From positions 620,001 through 684,000 of the forward strand of contig NC_081549.1 in NCBI RefSeq assembly GCF_901000735.1: a DNA stretch of 64,000 nt, read 5' to 3'. This DNA is from Corylus avellana. Taxonomy: Eukaryota; Streptophyta; Magnoliopsida; Fagales; Betulaceae. Below the pieces are notes generated by a model. It did no database searches, was not told the DNA's origin, and was given only the letters and a program-made list of their open reading frames with translations. Every line of letters starts with the position of its first letter. The stretch's first letter is position 1. A program made the translations under genes and the position numbers. Shown here piece after piece: positions 12,101 through 21,461 of the stretch.

Positions 12101-14979
12101 ACATTAGGGTCTTCAATCGCGCCCTCTTAGGGAAGTGGTTGTGGCGTTATGGGTTAGAAAGAGATTCTTGGTGGAGGGCTGTAGTGAATGCGAAATTTGG
12201 TAGTCTTTGGGGAGGGTGGTGTTCCTTGGAGCCGGGGGGTCCTCTGGGGGTAGGGTTATGGAAGAACATTAGGATGGGGTGGGCCAATTTCCAAAGGTTT
12301 ACTCGATTTCAGGTTGGGGAGGGGTCTAAGGTGCGCTTTTGGCACGATCTGTGGTGTGGTGATTTGGCTCTTAAGCATGCCTTTCCAGGTTTATTTAGCA
12401 TTGCCTGCGCTAAGGATGCTTCAGTGGCGGAGCATCTAGAGGTGCTGGGAGGCACTAACCAGTGGAATGTGAGCTTTTCTAGAGAAGCGCATGATTGGGA
12501 GGTGGAGGTGTTGGCTTCTTTTTTCCAGGTGTTACATGCTGCTCAAGTGAGGCGAGGGTGTGAAGATAGGTTGTGGTGGAATTCTTCCAAAAGAGGCCGA
12601 TTCGAGGTCAAGCTCCTGTACGCCGCCTTGGCGAGTCCTGTTGGGGGAGGATTTCCGTGGAAGAGTGTGTGGCGTACCCAAGCTCCTCTGAGGGCGAGTT
12701 TTTTTGTGTGGTCGGCGGCTTTGGGAAAAATTTTGACCTTGGACAATCTTAGAAAGCGACGGGTGATTGTGACAAATAGGTGTTGTATGTGCAAGAAGTC
12801 CGAGGAGACGGTGGATCATCTTCTCCTTCATTGCGAGGTAGCTTATACTTTGTGGAGCACCTTCTTCGGGCGGTTTGGGTTGTCTTGGGTGATGCCGAAG
12901 AGGGTTTCGGTTTTTCTCGCTTGTTGGTGGTCTTCGGGGAGGAGGGAGAGTGCCGCGGTGTGGAAAATGGTGCCTACGTGTTTTTTTTGGTGTCTATGGA
13001 GGGAAAGAAATAATAGGTGCTTTGAGGATGTGGAGGGGACTTGGGAAGACATTTTAGCCTCTTGCTTTCAAACTTTGTATCTTTGGACCGTTGCGCATGT
13101 CTCTCCTGTTTCGATTAGTTATGATGATTTTCTTTTTCGTTTTTCTCCTTCTAGTTAGGTGATCCTATTGTATACTCCCAGTGTACCTTGGGGCGCCTAT
13201 ACGCTTTTTAATAAAACTTCTTATTACTTATCAAAAAAAAACAGCTTTGCTTGTCGCATTGCATGCATTTTGCATTTTCCTTTCTGATCATATCTCGTAC
13301 TACGTAGAAACATGGCATAGTATGATCTTTTTGCACTTGCTTACCCATTGGTCAATCATTTCTGGTGCATGATGGATATGAACTTGATATTTGCTTCTTT
13401 CTTTTTTTGTTGCATTTTACCATTCTCAGGTACATGCTGCCATCCCCCGATTGGTTCTGCATCTTCATGATGATGACATTAATGTCCGACAGGCATGCCG
13501 GGTATTTTCTTACAATCCTTTTTGTTTTCTCTTGGCATGAACCCTGCTAGAGATTCTCTAATGTGACTGACCCTCCCTCTCTCTCTCTTTCTCTCTCTTA
13601 ACAGAATACCTTTAAACGGATTTCGCCCTTATTGGAAACACAAGGATTGGTTTCTGTGTTTAACACACATTGTTTCAATTCTGATCACCGGTATGCATTA
13701 ACAGATCTTTAAACAATTGAGTTGTGAAACAATATAAATCCATCCTTGATGTTTCATTATGATGGAAAACAGTACAATATAGTTCCTTGTCTCTTTCAGA
13801 GGTGACTATGAGGACTTTGTCAGAGATCTTACAAAGCAACTTACTCAACATCTTCCCTCCAGAGTTGATACTTACATGGCATCAACAATACAGGTTCACA
13901 TTTGCTGAAATGCTCTCATATTAATAGAAAGTGATATCTTTGCTCACTCATCTTCAGTTAACGTCACCTCTAGCTTCTTGTTAATGTAGATGTTTCAGAT
14001 ATTCATGCTCCCGGCATCTTAACATAAACACCCCCATATGGACGGAAATTTCCTAAAAGTTGGGTTGTAGGAACTTCTAAAAAAAGTGACATGTGTCCCT
14101 TAACATGTGAGAAGCACATGTTTTCTCACATGCTTAAAAAACACTCCACTTATTAGAGTTGGGTCCTACAACCCAGCTTGAAAGAAATTTATGTCCCTTC
14201 CATATTATGGCCATTTTATATGCAATGTATAAGGATGAAGAAGAATATATAATATTTAGTATCTTGACTGAAATATGTCATGGAAAGATTTATTGATTGG
14301 TATGCTTGATTTATTCATGATTAATTATGGCTTGCCTTATAGGCATCTTGAACACGTTTCATTTGGTTATGAAGGTTTTGCTTAGGATTAGCAGCAACGA
14401 GAATACATGGAATATATTCATGATCTTTTTCTTGTGCGCCACCAAAATCATAGCAATATCTTTAGTTTTAATTCTTAAATATGAGTTTATCAACTTTGAG
14501 GTAAAGTTCATGTTGTTGGAACCTGGGAAAAAACTTAGGTTTCATAGGGTTGTGTTACCTTTTGCTTAAAAGTGAATCACATTGATACCTGAGTTGTTTC
14601 CATGTGTGCTGAGGCAGGCTTTTGATACACCGTGGCCAATAATTCAGGCAAATGCTGTTTACTTCTCCAGTAGCATGCTTTCTCTTTCAGATGATCAGAA
14701 CATTTTATCTCGTTACTATACACAGGTATTCTTGTATGTAGGTACTAGATGTTGGGTGTTATAATTGAACAAATTTACAAAAATTATACCTTCTTTCAGG
14801 TGTTTGGGATTTTGGTAGGGAAACTGAGTCGCTCTGCAGATGCAATTGTGAGAGCAACAAGCTCTTCGGCCCTGGGTTTGTTACTAAAATCCTCCAATCC
14901 ACTCTCATGGAGAGTAGATCGACTCGATCGCACCGACTCTAGTCGAAGGGCACATGAGTCAGAGTCTCCTAAGAAATAG
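117..14979 (+). CDS. SGR6: SHOOT GRAVITROPISM 6 / MROH1-like HEAT-repeat protein, C-terminal 830 codons (5' end outside window)
   Basis: Twenty-two exons can be joined in frame with GT..AG borders: 117-217, 713-951, 1032-1141, 1292-1420, 1514-1588, 1673-1806, 1931-2003, 2180-2311, 3371-3552, 3633-3755, 3868-3928, 4038-4133, 5343-5443, 6172-6277, 6934-7047, 7165-7242, 8346-8444, 13430-13501, 13605-13690, 13800-13893, 14618-14725, 14800-14979. They total 2493 nt and end at TAG. Segments such as [44 protein letters not shown] and [19 protein letters not shown] match what I know of plant SGR6, the MROH1 homologue: a large all-helical HEAT-repeat protein linked in Arabidopsis to vacuolar membrane dynamics and shoot gravitropism. 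The family is about 1,700 residues, so roughly half is here. No frameshift or stop interrupts the exons. The 4,985-bp intron 8445-13429 carries a LINE. Exon borders are read by eye and homology memory, not from transcripts. Confidence 0.9.
491..510. repeat. (CT)n microsatellite in SGR6 intron
   Basis: A simple CT dinucleotide run. Similar simple repeats lie at 2931-2957 (CA), 5626-5642 (CT), 13571-13598 (CT), 28658-28695 (TA), 53096-53114 (TA), 53625-53652 (ATT), 54466-54490 (AG), 54836-54862 (GATGA) and 56352-56381 (TA). They are candidate length-polymorphic markers only. Confidence 0.85.
2824..2893 (+). mobile_element. TRIM-like solo LTR in SGR6 intron (sense orientation)
   Basis: The segment runs from TGTGTAATTAAATT through a 'CTATCAATTTAAGCCTTTGGGA' type core (read in pieces: TTTCTATCAATTTAAGCC, TTTGGGATA) to GTGATTTAACA. 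This follows the LTR at 47834-47910 piece by piece (TTTCCTATTGGCTTAAAC, TTTTGGGACA, GGTGATTTAACA). It is the same repeat family as the UGT introns, here lying harmlessly within an existing intron. Confidence 0.65.
4375..4731. mobile_element. MITE with ~140-bp terminal inverted repeats in SGR6 intron
   Basis: The left arm (4375-4515: AATATACTTTAGCCTCC, TTTACGCCTCCAAAT, ATCGCTTGTCA, GTTAAAATGGA) is the imperfect reverse complement of the right arm (4590-4731: TCCATTTTAGTGTC, TGACAAGCGAT, ATTTGGAGGTGTAAA, CCAAAGTTTATTTT). The loop is A-rich and has no ORF. Long arms with little interior suggest a Mutator-like or similar non-autonomous DNA transposon. The target duplication is not clear. Confidence 0.75.
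5702..5789 (-). mobile_element. tRNA-derived SINE fragment (minus strand) with 14-bp target duplication
   Basis: The minus strand reads GGTCGTGGGTTCAAGTCCC, a tRNA B-box-like element, followed by a short tail ending GTAACTTACCAATAAATAAG. Both sides carry the same 14 bp, GTGGAGTGATATTA (5688-5701 and 5790-5803), the signature of target-primed insertion. The A-box half is missing, so this is a 5'-truncated copy. It sits in an SGR6 intron. Confidence 0.75.
6638..6963 (+). repeat. 163-bp perfect-type tandem duplication covering a splice acceptor of SGR6
   Basis: Unit 1 (6638-6800) and unit 2 (6801-6963) differ by one visible base (CTTCTTAAC versus CTTCCTAAC). Each contains the acceptor GGATGTGCAG and the first 30 bases of the following exon. 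Only the acceptor in unit 2 (exon start 6934) leads into the full exon. Using the unit 1 acceptor (6770) would give [24 protein letters not shown] reading and early termination. Confidence 0.9.
8680..8880. repeat. Half of a long-TIR MITE-like repeat in SGR6 intron
   Basis: The text GGGAAATTTACCATGTTAGT ... TCCGTTGATTTTTCTACGG resembles one arm of the long-TIR MITEs at 4375 and 31041 (an 'AATTTACC ... TTTGAG ... CCGT' layout). No opposite arm was found nearby. Low confidence; the adjoining LINE may have disrupted it. Confidence 0.35.
9055..9772 (+). CDS. LINE ORF1, C-terminal part (broken by assembly gap)
   Basis: An open reading frame of about 239 codons ends at the N run. The start includes [18 protein letters not shown], which resembles the conserved PEGR..GW block in plant L1 ORF1 proteins (nucleic-acid-binding, gag-like). 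It is followed by a charged, low-complexity stretch ([17 protein letters not shown]) typical of the ORF1 tail. The ATG at 9055 is simply the first in frame; the true start is probably upstream. The frame running on across the Ns into ORF2 is an artefact of a 100-base gap of arbitrary size. Confidence 0.6.
9773..9872. other. Assembly gap (100 N)
   Basis: Exactly 100 Ns, a usual placeholder for unknown length. The missing sequence should hold the end of LINE ORF1 and the start of ORF2. Confidence 0.98.
9873..13158 (+). CDS. LINE ORF2: endonuclease end, reverse transcriptase, zf-RVT
   Basis: About 1,094 uninterrupted codons after the gap. In order they show the last part of an exonuclease-endonuclease-phosphatase domain (GGDFNV, then [12 protein letters not shown]), a linker, a reverse transcriptase with [28 protein letters not shown] and the catalytic FADD box ([10 protein letters not shown]), and a zf-RVT domain with [18 protein letters not shown]. 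The enzyme would copy its own RNA at a nicked target. No stop codon breaks the frame, so the insertion is probably recent. The N-terminal endonuclease half is missing because of the gap. No RNase H domain is seen before the TAG. Confidence 0.85.
14035..14206. mobile_element. Short MITE (inverted repeat) in SGR6 intron
   Basis: CATATGGACGGAAATTTCCT and AAGTTGGGTTGTAGGA on the left are answered by TCCTACAACCCAGCTTGAAA and TCCCTTCCATAT on the right. The 170-bp segment folds into a hairpin and has no coding potential. Confidence 0.65.
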
Positions 14980-15783
14980 CAACGATTAAAAGAGGATGAA
15001 AATGATTGTGTTGACTTGTGAGCTTTGAGATCTGTCCCCGTTGTCTTTACAAAAGTGATTGACTCGATCGGTTCTAGTTGGCGAAAAAAAGAGTTATGAG
15101 AAATTGAAATGAACAAGAAAAAGTGAGGATTGCTAATTGAAGCACATTTGGCAATTTCTGGAGCTCTTTATCTATGTTCATAGAAGTGTACAGTTCTCTG
15201 TAGTGTATCTATAGTGAGACGAAGTCATTTGTTGAAAGCTTGTAACTGCAGTTTTGTACGCTAATATTTTGTCCCAAAGGTAGCGTTTGAATTTGGGTTT
15301 GTTGATGTAACAGTAGTGTTAAGTTGCATATGACATGAGAAAGGTTCACAGATACCACATATTCCTTTTCTCCGTTAGAAATAATATTGTAGATCTTTTT
15401 CCCGTCCAAACTGGGTATGCAAGGTACGACCATCTTCTTGTAATTTGAAGTTCAAAAATTCCAAGACCCAAAAAAAAAAAAAAAAAAGGTTAAAAATTTC
15501 AAGGAAAATTGATAAATTCCTGTGTTCTGACGTATTTGGTGCATGTTAATGAAGCCATCGTGGGAGTTTAAACAAAAAGTTAGAAGGAATTAAGTATTGC
15601 CTTGTCTACTAATTATTTTGCTTTCCTTTATCTGCAATTCATTCATCTTTCTTCAAGATCTCTCAAGCTTATAAAAGCCAAATGTCCCCGAAATTATCAC
15701 CTTATTGTAATTTGGACTTGTATACTATGGAAATGTTTCGAGTTACTTTGAGTGACTGTGTCAGATTTGGCTGTTAGTTTGGA
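14980..15783 (+). other. SGR6 3' UTR and spacer
   Basis: No gene is seen. The first few hundred bases are the likely 3' untranslated region and terminator of the SGR6-like gene. A poly-A run lies at 15470-15487. Confidence 0.5.
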
Positions 15784-16288
15784 TGTAAAAATTACACGTG
15801 ACTAGCATGTGTGCTTGACATAAAGCACACATATTTTTATGTGATTGATTTGTCCCTATTTTACTAATAAAATTAAAAAAAAAAAAAAAAAAAAAAAAGA
15901 ATTGGCTCAAAGTCTCTGTTCAAATGAACTGGGGTGGTTGGAACAAAAAGTGGTTGTGGCTACTCCCAACTGAACATCCATATTGAATAGCTGGAAATGT
16001 CCTGTTATCGAATAACAGGATGCAAGCTCACTGCAATCAGAGTCATACGTAGCTTGGAAGAGAGAGAGAATTCTAGTTCTATCTGTAACCTCATCATCTT
16101 TGGAAGAACCAAAATTCATGTAGCGACTCCTATATTGGATCCATACATGCAGAATCAAACAAACTGCACCCACAGAATTCTACTTTTCTCTGTAACCTCA
16201 TAATCCTTGGATAAGCTTGCTTGCTTGTGTAGGCTCTTACGCCACCAGAAAGGCCCTTGGATTGATGGCCAGGCTGCCTCACGCGTGC

Positions 16289-16300
16289 ATATTTAAAAGG
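16289..16300 (+). promoter_or_regulatory. Putative TATA element of the 16341 UGT
   Basis: CATATTTAAAAGG lies about 40-50 bases before the ATG. The same element with the same flank (AGGAAGAAGAAGCC) is kept at 21409-21420 before the pseudogene copy. Confidence 0.5.
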
Positions 16301-16340
16301 AAGAAGAAGCCTACCCAAAGGAAGAAACTCATCAATTGCC

Positions 16341-17816
16341 ATGGCTTCCCAAGCCCACCAGCTTCATTTTCTCTTGTTTCCTTTGATGGCCCAAGGCCAC
16401 ATGATCCCCATGGTAGACATTGCTAGATTGTTAGGACAACGGGGTTTGATTATTACCGTTGTCACCACACCACATAATGCAGCCCGTTTCGAAACGACCA
16501 TTGCCCGTGCTGTACAATCTGGTCTCCAAATTCAATTGATTCAACTCCAGTTCCCATGTGAAGAAGCGGGATTACCAGAAGGGTGTGAGAATTTCGACAT
16601 GTTACCTTCAATAGACTTGGCTTTCAATTTCTTCACCGCAATTGAAATGCTATATCAGCCAATGGACAAGTTGTTCGAAAATCTAACACCCCGGCCAAGT
16701 TGCATAATCTCTGACATGTGTTTACCATGGACAGCAGATCTTGCTCGCAAGTTTCATGTTCCTAGGATTTCTTTCCATGGAATGTCTTGCTTCTGTCTCC
16801 TATGCATGCGCACTTCACGCATTCCCAAGGTTCAGGAGAGCATAACTTCAGAATCTGAGTACTTTGTCTTGCCTGGCTTGCCTGACCAAATTGAAGTAAC
16901 TAAAGCCCAGCTGCCAGGACTCCTGACTCCAAATTTGAAAGACTTCACAGAAAGAATGGTAGCAGCTGAAATGGCATCATATGGAGTAATTATGAACACA
17001 TTTGAAGAGTTGGAGCCTGCATACATCAAAGAATTCAAGAAGGCAAGAAATGATAAAGTCTGGTGTGTTGGCCCTGTTTCACTTGGCAACAAAAACGACT
17101 TGGAAATGGCTCAGAGAGGAAATATTAAGGCCTCAATGGATGAGCACCAATGCATGAAGTGGCTGGATTCGAGGGAGCCAAGCTCTGTGGTCTATGCATG
17201 CCTTGGAAGCCTTTGCAATCTGATACCTTCCCAACTGATAGAGCTTGGGATGGGCTTAGAAGCGTCAAAAAAACCATTCATTTGGGTTATAAGGGGAGGA
17301 GATAAGTTAGAAGAATTGGAAAAGTGGATTAAAGGAGATGGATTTGAGGAAAGGATCAAAGGGAGAGGCCTCTTAATCAGGGGTTGGGCTCCCCAAGTAC
17401 TTATACTATCACACCCTGCAATTGGAGGGTTCTTAACACATTGTGGTTGGAATTCAACAATAGAAGGGATATGTGCAGGCATTCCTTTGGTTACTTGGCC
17501 TCTATTTGCAGATCAGTTTTTGAATGAGAAACTAGTTGTACAAGTGCTGAAAATTGGTGTTAGGATTGGGGTAGAGGTTCCTGTAAAGTTGGGAGAGGAG
17601 GAGAAGATTGGAGTGTTAGTGAAAAGGGAAGATGTTAAGAGGGCCATAGACAGGCTGATGGAGGAAGGAGTAGAAAGAGAAGAAAGGCAAAAAAGAAGCA
17701 GAGAGCTCAGTGAGATGGCAAAGAAAGCTGTGGAAGAAGGGGGATCTTCTGACCTCAACATGAAATTACTAATCCAAGATATCATGGAACAAGCAAGTGG
17801 TGGAAATCAGAAGTAA
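16341..17816 (+). CDS. UDP-glycosyltransferase, UGT73C-like (UGT copy 1, intact, intronless)
   Basis: A GT-B fold, family 1 glycosyltransferase of 491 residues, the usual UGT73 length. The N-terminal acceptor domain has [12 protein letters not shown] with the catalytic His20 and [10 protein letters not shown] with the partner Asp125. The C-terminal donor domain has the 44-residue PSPG box at residues 349-392, from [12 protein letters not shown] through [10 protein letters not shown] to WPLFADQ. The final Gln favours UDP-glucose. The ATG is in [10 protein letters not shown], matching all neighbours. Family members glucosylate flavonols, triterpenes, brassinosteroids or xenobiotics in the cytosol; the substrate cannot be read from sequence. 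It is the parent of the pseudogene at 21462. Confidence 0.95.
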   Translation: MASQAHQLHFLLFPLMAQGHMIPMVDIARLLGQRGLIITVVTTPHNAARFETTIARAVQSGLQIQLIQLQFPCEEAGLPEGCENFDMLPSIDLAFNFFTAIEMLYQPMDKLFENLTPRPSCIISDMCLPWTADLARKFHVPRISFHGMSCFCLLCMRTSRIPKVQESITSESEYFVLPGLPDQIEVTKAQLPGLLTPNLKDFTERMVAAEMASYGVIMNTFEELEPAYIKEFKKARNDKVWCVGPVSLGNKNDLEMAQRGNIKASMDEHQCMKWLDSREPSSVVYACLGSLCNLIPSQLIELGMGLEASKKPFIWVIRGGDKLEELEKWIKGDGFEERIKGRGLLIRGWAPQVLILSHPAIGGFLTHCGWNSTIEGICAGIPLVTWPLFADQFLNEKLVVQVLKIGVRIGVEVPVKLGEEEKIGVLVKREDVKRAIDRLMEEGVEREERQKRSRELSEMAKKAVEEGGSSDLNMKLLIQDIMEQASGGNQK

Positions 17817-19146
17817 TGCACGTATGTAAGAGTAAGAATTGCTTCTTTTTGTCTAGAGAGGGAAATTTTCTTCAATATTGCTGTAAAAATTGCTTCTTTT
17901 TGTCTCATTTTATTACAAAATTTTGTGACTTTGTATGAGAACTAGCACAATCGTGTCGCAAAGAATGCTTCTAGTAGACTATAAGAGACATCAAAAATTT
18001 ATTTGGTCAAATGGGTTTCATATGTGCATTCTTACTATTGTTGTCCAATTTAGTAACAATTCAGACAACAAATATGTAAGTCGTTATTTGATCTATTTAT
18101 CTAAATAGGTGGTCGAGTAGTCCAAAATGTATTTGAACAAATAAGTTTCATCTAAGTTCTCCCATAATTGCTGTTAAAATTACTAGCAATGTGTTAAAAA
18201 AAAGAAGAAAATTCCAATAAAAAAAAAAAAAAAAAAAAATAGAGCCACTCAAGTTGGCGACAATTTTGATTCTTGAACCAAGAAAGCTTATCTCTAAGGA
18301 CATGTGTACATGAAGCACTGTAGAGTGGGGGAGTGATGATACAGAGAACACGTGTTTTTTAATATTTTTAAAAAAAAGTTTTTAATATTAAAATAATTTT
18401 TATTAAAAAATATCACGCCCGTGTTCTCTCTATCATCACTCGGTGGGAAATGTACGCTTAGCAGGCATGCATCATGCTCGACAGGGAGTGAGAGTAACTT
18501 GAATCAACTTCCACGTACATCATCATATTACGTATTCACAAGGAAAGTAATTATCTGTATCCACAGCCCACAGGATACCTTCACATAAGCCAAAATGCTA
18601 TATGTAGACTCTGACATCACCATATATTAAGACCTTTGGAAGAAGTTAAAACAGTCAAACCAAATGCATGAAGGCTCCATCTATCCCGAGCCGCCATGCA
18701 TGCCTTCCCTGGCCCATCACATCCTCATTAACTCTTATTATAATATTTCTTAAACTACCTAACGTTAAAACATACTTGATTTGATTTTCATGAAGGATCC
18801 TACTCGTTACTCTTTATAATTTATTTTATTGAAATCATTGTGTCATGCAAGTATGCAACCTTGGCAGCTAGCCTATGGATTGATGTCACCCTCCAAAATT
18901 CATGCATAGCAATAGCTATCAATTCTTTATGTTCTATAGCATTATTCTTTGCAAATACCTTATTTACTATTGGAGAGACGGCCCAGCATCTTTATCGAAT
19001 CAATGTGAATCTGTGGACCATATATCATCTCCATATAAACTAATGTTCTTATGTAAGCTCTTGCATCACCACCAAACCACCACTGCAGAGTCATTTAAAT
19101 CTTGTTATCTGTCAGAGAACTCTTTGTCTACCACCGGATATATGCC
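17817..19146. other. Spacer between UGT copies 1 and 2
   Basis: No gene is seen. It contains a poly-A run (18219-18239), a 111-bp hairpin MITE (18331-18441) and segments found again in the duplicated module (18249, 18463 and 18655 match 24255, 24345 and 25350). Confidence 0.7.
18331..18441. mobile_element. 111-bp MITE-like hairpin
   Basis: GAGTGATGATACAGAGAACA opens the segment and TGTTCTCTCTATCATCACTC closes it, a near-perfect inverted repeat around an AT-only loop. A related sequence (GAGTGATGATAAACATCACG) is at 44685-44800. The duplicated module has no counterpart at the matching place, so it probably inserted after the module duplication. Confidence 0.7.
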
Positions 19147-20830
19147 ATGGCTTCTCAAGCTTATCAGCAGCTTCACTTTATTTTGTTTCCAATGATGGCG
19201 CAAGGCCACATGATTCCAATGATGGATATTGCCAAATTGCTGGCGCAGCGAGGCGTGGTTGTCACCGTAGTCACCACAACACATAATGCTGCGCGTTTCG
19301 AACCAACCATTGCTCGTGCAGTGCACTCTGGTCTCCAAATCCAAGTCATCCGACTTCACTTTCCATATCAAGAAGCAGGTGATTTTTCAAAAACTGTAGC
19401 TTTAATAATTTAATTTATATTCTGATGCGTGTGAGCCAGGAAAGTGAATGACGAATATAGAGTTCGAACTCAATGACAAAAACAGGATTCGAGCCCATGA
19501 ATTCTGGTATTTTAAACTGGCTTTTATTTCAAAAAACTTAAAAAACAATTAATTTAATTATTTAATTTATATTCTAACGACAGGAATACCAAACGGGTGT
19601 GACAATCTCGACAAGCTTCCTTCACTACAACTGGCCATGAATTTCTTCGGTTCAACCAGCAAGCTGAAAGAGCCAGTGGAGAAGTTGTTTGAGGAGCTGG
19701 CACCGCCACCAAGCTGCATAATCTCCGACATGTGCTTGCCGTGGACGGCTGATATTGCTAGCAAGTATCACATCCCAAGACTTTCGTTCCTCGGCGTAGG
19801 CTGCTTCTGTCTCTTGTGCTTTCACAATTTACGTGTCCACAAAACTCACGAGACCATATCCTCGGAGTCTGAATACTTTTTTGTGCCGGGCTTGCCTGAT
19901 CATATTGAATTCACTAAATCGCAAATAGCTATAACCGCAGATCCACAAATGGAAAAACTTGGCCAGAAAATGATAGAGGCTGATTTAGCCTCATATGGGG
20001 TTCTGGTTAATACTTTCCAGGAGCTAGAGCCAGAGTATGTCAAAGAATATAGGAAGGCAAGAGAAGATAAAGTCTGGTGTGTTGGCCCTGTTTCTCTTTG
20101 TAACAATGAACATTTAGATAAGGCTGAGAGAGGTAACAAAGCCTCCATTGAAGAATATCAATGCTTGAAGTGGCTTGATTCTCAACAACCCTGCTCTGTT
20201 GTCTATGCCTGCCTTGGAAGCCTATGTAATCTAATAACTTCCCAGTTGATTGAGCTCGGATTGGGATTGGAAGAGTCAAAGAAACCATTCATTTGGGTCA
20301 TAAGGGGGTCAGCAAAAAACAAAGAAGAGTTGGAAAAGTGGATTTCAGAAGACAGATTTGAAGAAAGGATTAAAGGGAGAGGCCTTTTGATTCGGGGTTG
20401 GGCTCCCCAGTTACTGATATTGTCCCATTCTTCAGTTGGAGGGTTCTTAACGCATTGCGGTTGGAATTCAACCATAGAATCAATATCTGCTGGGGTGCCG
20501 ATGCTTACATGGCCGCTCTTTGGAGACCAGTTTATCAATGAGAAACTTGTAGTGCAGGTGAGAAAAATTGGTGTGAGGGTTGGGGTGGAGGATCCTGTGA
20601 AGTGGGGTGAGGAGGAGAAGATTGGGGTGTTGGTGGAGAAGGAAGATGTTAAGGCGGCCATAGACATGCTAATGGATGAAGGAGAGGAAAGAGAGGAGAG
20701 GAGGAAAAGAGCAAGAGAGCTCGGGGATATGGCAAAGAGAGCTGTTGCAGATGGGGGGTCTTCTCATGTCCAAATTACACAGCTGATTCAAGAAATTATG
20801 CGACAAGCAGGTTGTGAAGAGTCAACCTAA
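19147..20830 (+). CDS. UDP-glycosyltransferase, UGT73C-like (UGT copy 2, intact, one intron)
   Basis: Two exons, 19147-19378 and 19584-20830, give 492 residues. The intron is phase 1 within EAG|IPNG. Catalytic His21 is in [12 protein letters not shown] and Asp126 in [10 protein letters not shown]. The PSPG box runs from [12 protein letters not shown] through [10 protein letters not shown] to WPLFGDQ, ending in Gln as expected for glucose transfer. A tempting ATG at 19142 is out of frame; 19147 starts [11 protein letters not shown] like its paralogues. The intron is TRIM-like (separate entry). The closest relative in the window is the broken copy at 28931, which shares the intron position. Confidence 0.93.
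19380..19579 (-). mobile_element. TRIM-like element forming the intron of UGT copy 2
   Basis: Flanked by GCAGG (19375-19379) and ACAGG (19580-19584), a 4/5 target duplication. The element begins TGATTTTTC. It has a first LTR-like end AATTTAATTTATATTCTGA near 19406-19427, a middle with GAGTTCGAACTC and GGATTCGAGCCC resembling the TRIM internal region, and a second end TATTTAATTTATATTCTAAC at 19559-19578. That gives an LTR-internal-LTR layout in antisense. Paralogue 32447 keeps the empty site GCAGG at 32688-32692. Confidence 0.65.
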
Positions 20831-21461
20831 CGGACTTATATTAAAGATAGAGTTATTTCTCTTCATCTCATGATACCAAAGTGCAGATTGTTGATTGCTA
20901 AATTCATTTTGATGTAAAAAATTATACGCGACTAGCATGTATTTTTATGTGATTGATTTGTTCCTATTTTAATAATAATAATAATAGACACAAAAAAAAA
21001 AAAAGAAAAAAAAAAATTGGCTCAAAGTCTGTTCAAATGAACATGGGATGGTGGAAGAAAAAGTGGTTGCGGGTGGCTACTCCCAATTGAACATCCATAT
21101 TGAATAGCTGGAAATGTCCTATTATCGAATAACAGGATGCAAGCTCACTGCAATTAGAGTCATACGTATCTCGGAAGAGAGAGAATTCTAGTTCTATCTG
21201 TAACCTCATCATCTTTGGAAGAACCAAAATTCCTGTAGTGACTTCTGTATTGGATCCATGCACGCAGAAGCAAACGTACTGCATCCACAGAATTCTACTT
21301 TATTCTGTAACCTCATAATCCTTGGATAAACTTGCATGCTTATGTAGGCTCTTACGTCACCAGAAAGGCCCTTGTATTGAGTGCCAAGCTGCCTCTTGAA
21401 CTGTCATGCATATTTAAAAGGAAGAAGAAGCCTACCCAATTGAAGAAACTCATCAATTGCC

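Larger units (their letters stand above)
9055..13241 (+). mobile_element. L1-type non-LTR retrotransposon (LINE) inserted in SGR6 intron
   Basis: The element has the plant L1 order: an ORF1 tail, then an ORF2 with endonuclease ([16 protein letters not shown]), reverse transcriptase ([44 protein letters not shown]) and a C-terminal zf-RVT region. A 3' tail with AATAAA and a poly-A run ends near 13241. It lies in the same orientation as the host gene. The 5' boundary and target duplication could not be fixed. An assembly gap at 9773-9872 removes the ORF1/ORF2 junction. Confidence 0.9.
15784..20912 (+). repeat. Parental copy of a duplicated two-UGT module
   Basis: The segment from TGTAAAAATTACACGTGAC (15784) to the end of TAAATTCATTTTGA (20912) matches, in order, 20913-30606. 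It includes the upstream region, the 16341 gene, the spacer and the 19147 gene with its 3' UTR. At 20912/20913 the 3' UTR of the second gene joins directly to a copy of the upstream region of the first gene, which is the expected junction of a direct tandem duplication. Confidence 0.85.

Noticed and set aside
9055..13158. One continuous 1,367-codon protein through the N gap
   Set aside because: The gap is a 100-base placeholder; the parts before and after are different LINE proteins (ORF1 and ORF2).
16130..16342. Small minus-strand open frames in the UGT promoters
   Set aside because: They are not conserved in the duplicated copy (21033-21284 differs in frame) and match no family.
19142..19144. 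ATG just upstream of the 19147 start
   Set aside because: It is in another frame (MPWLLK...) and does not lead into the UGT.
20203..20667. Long antisense open frame opposite the UGT C-terminus (also at 33340, 35325, 41047)
   Set aside because: The same antisense frame recurs in every UGT because of codon bias in the conserved C-terminal half; no independent support.
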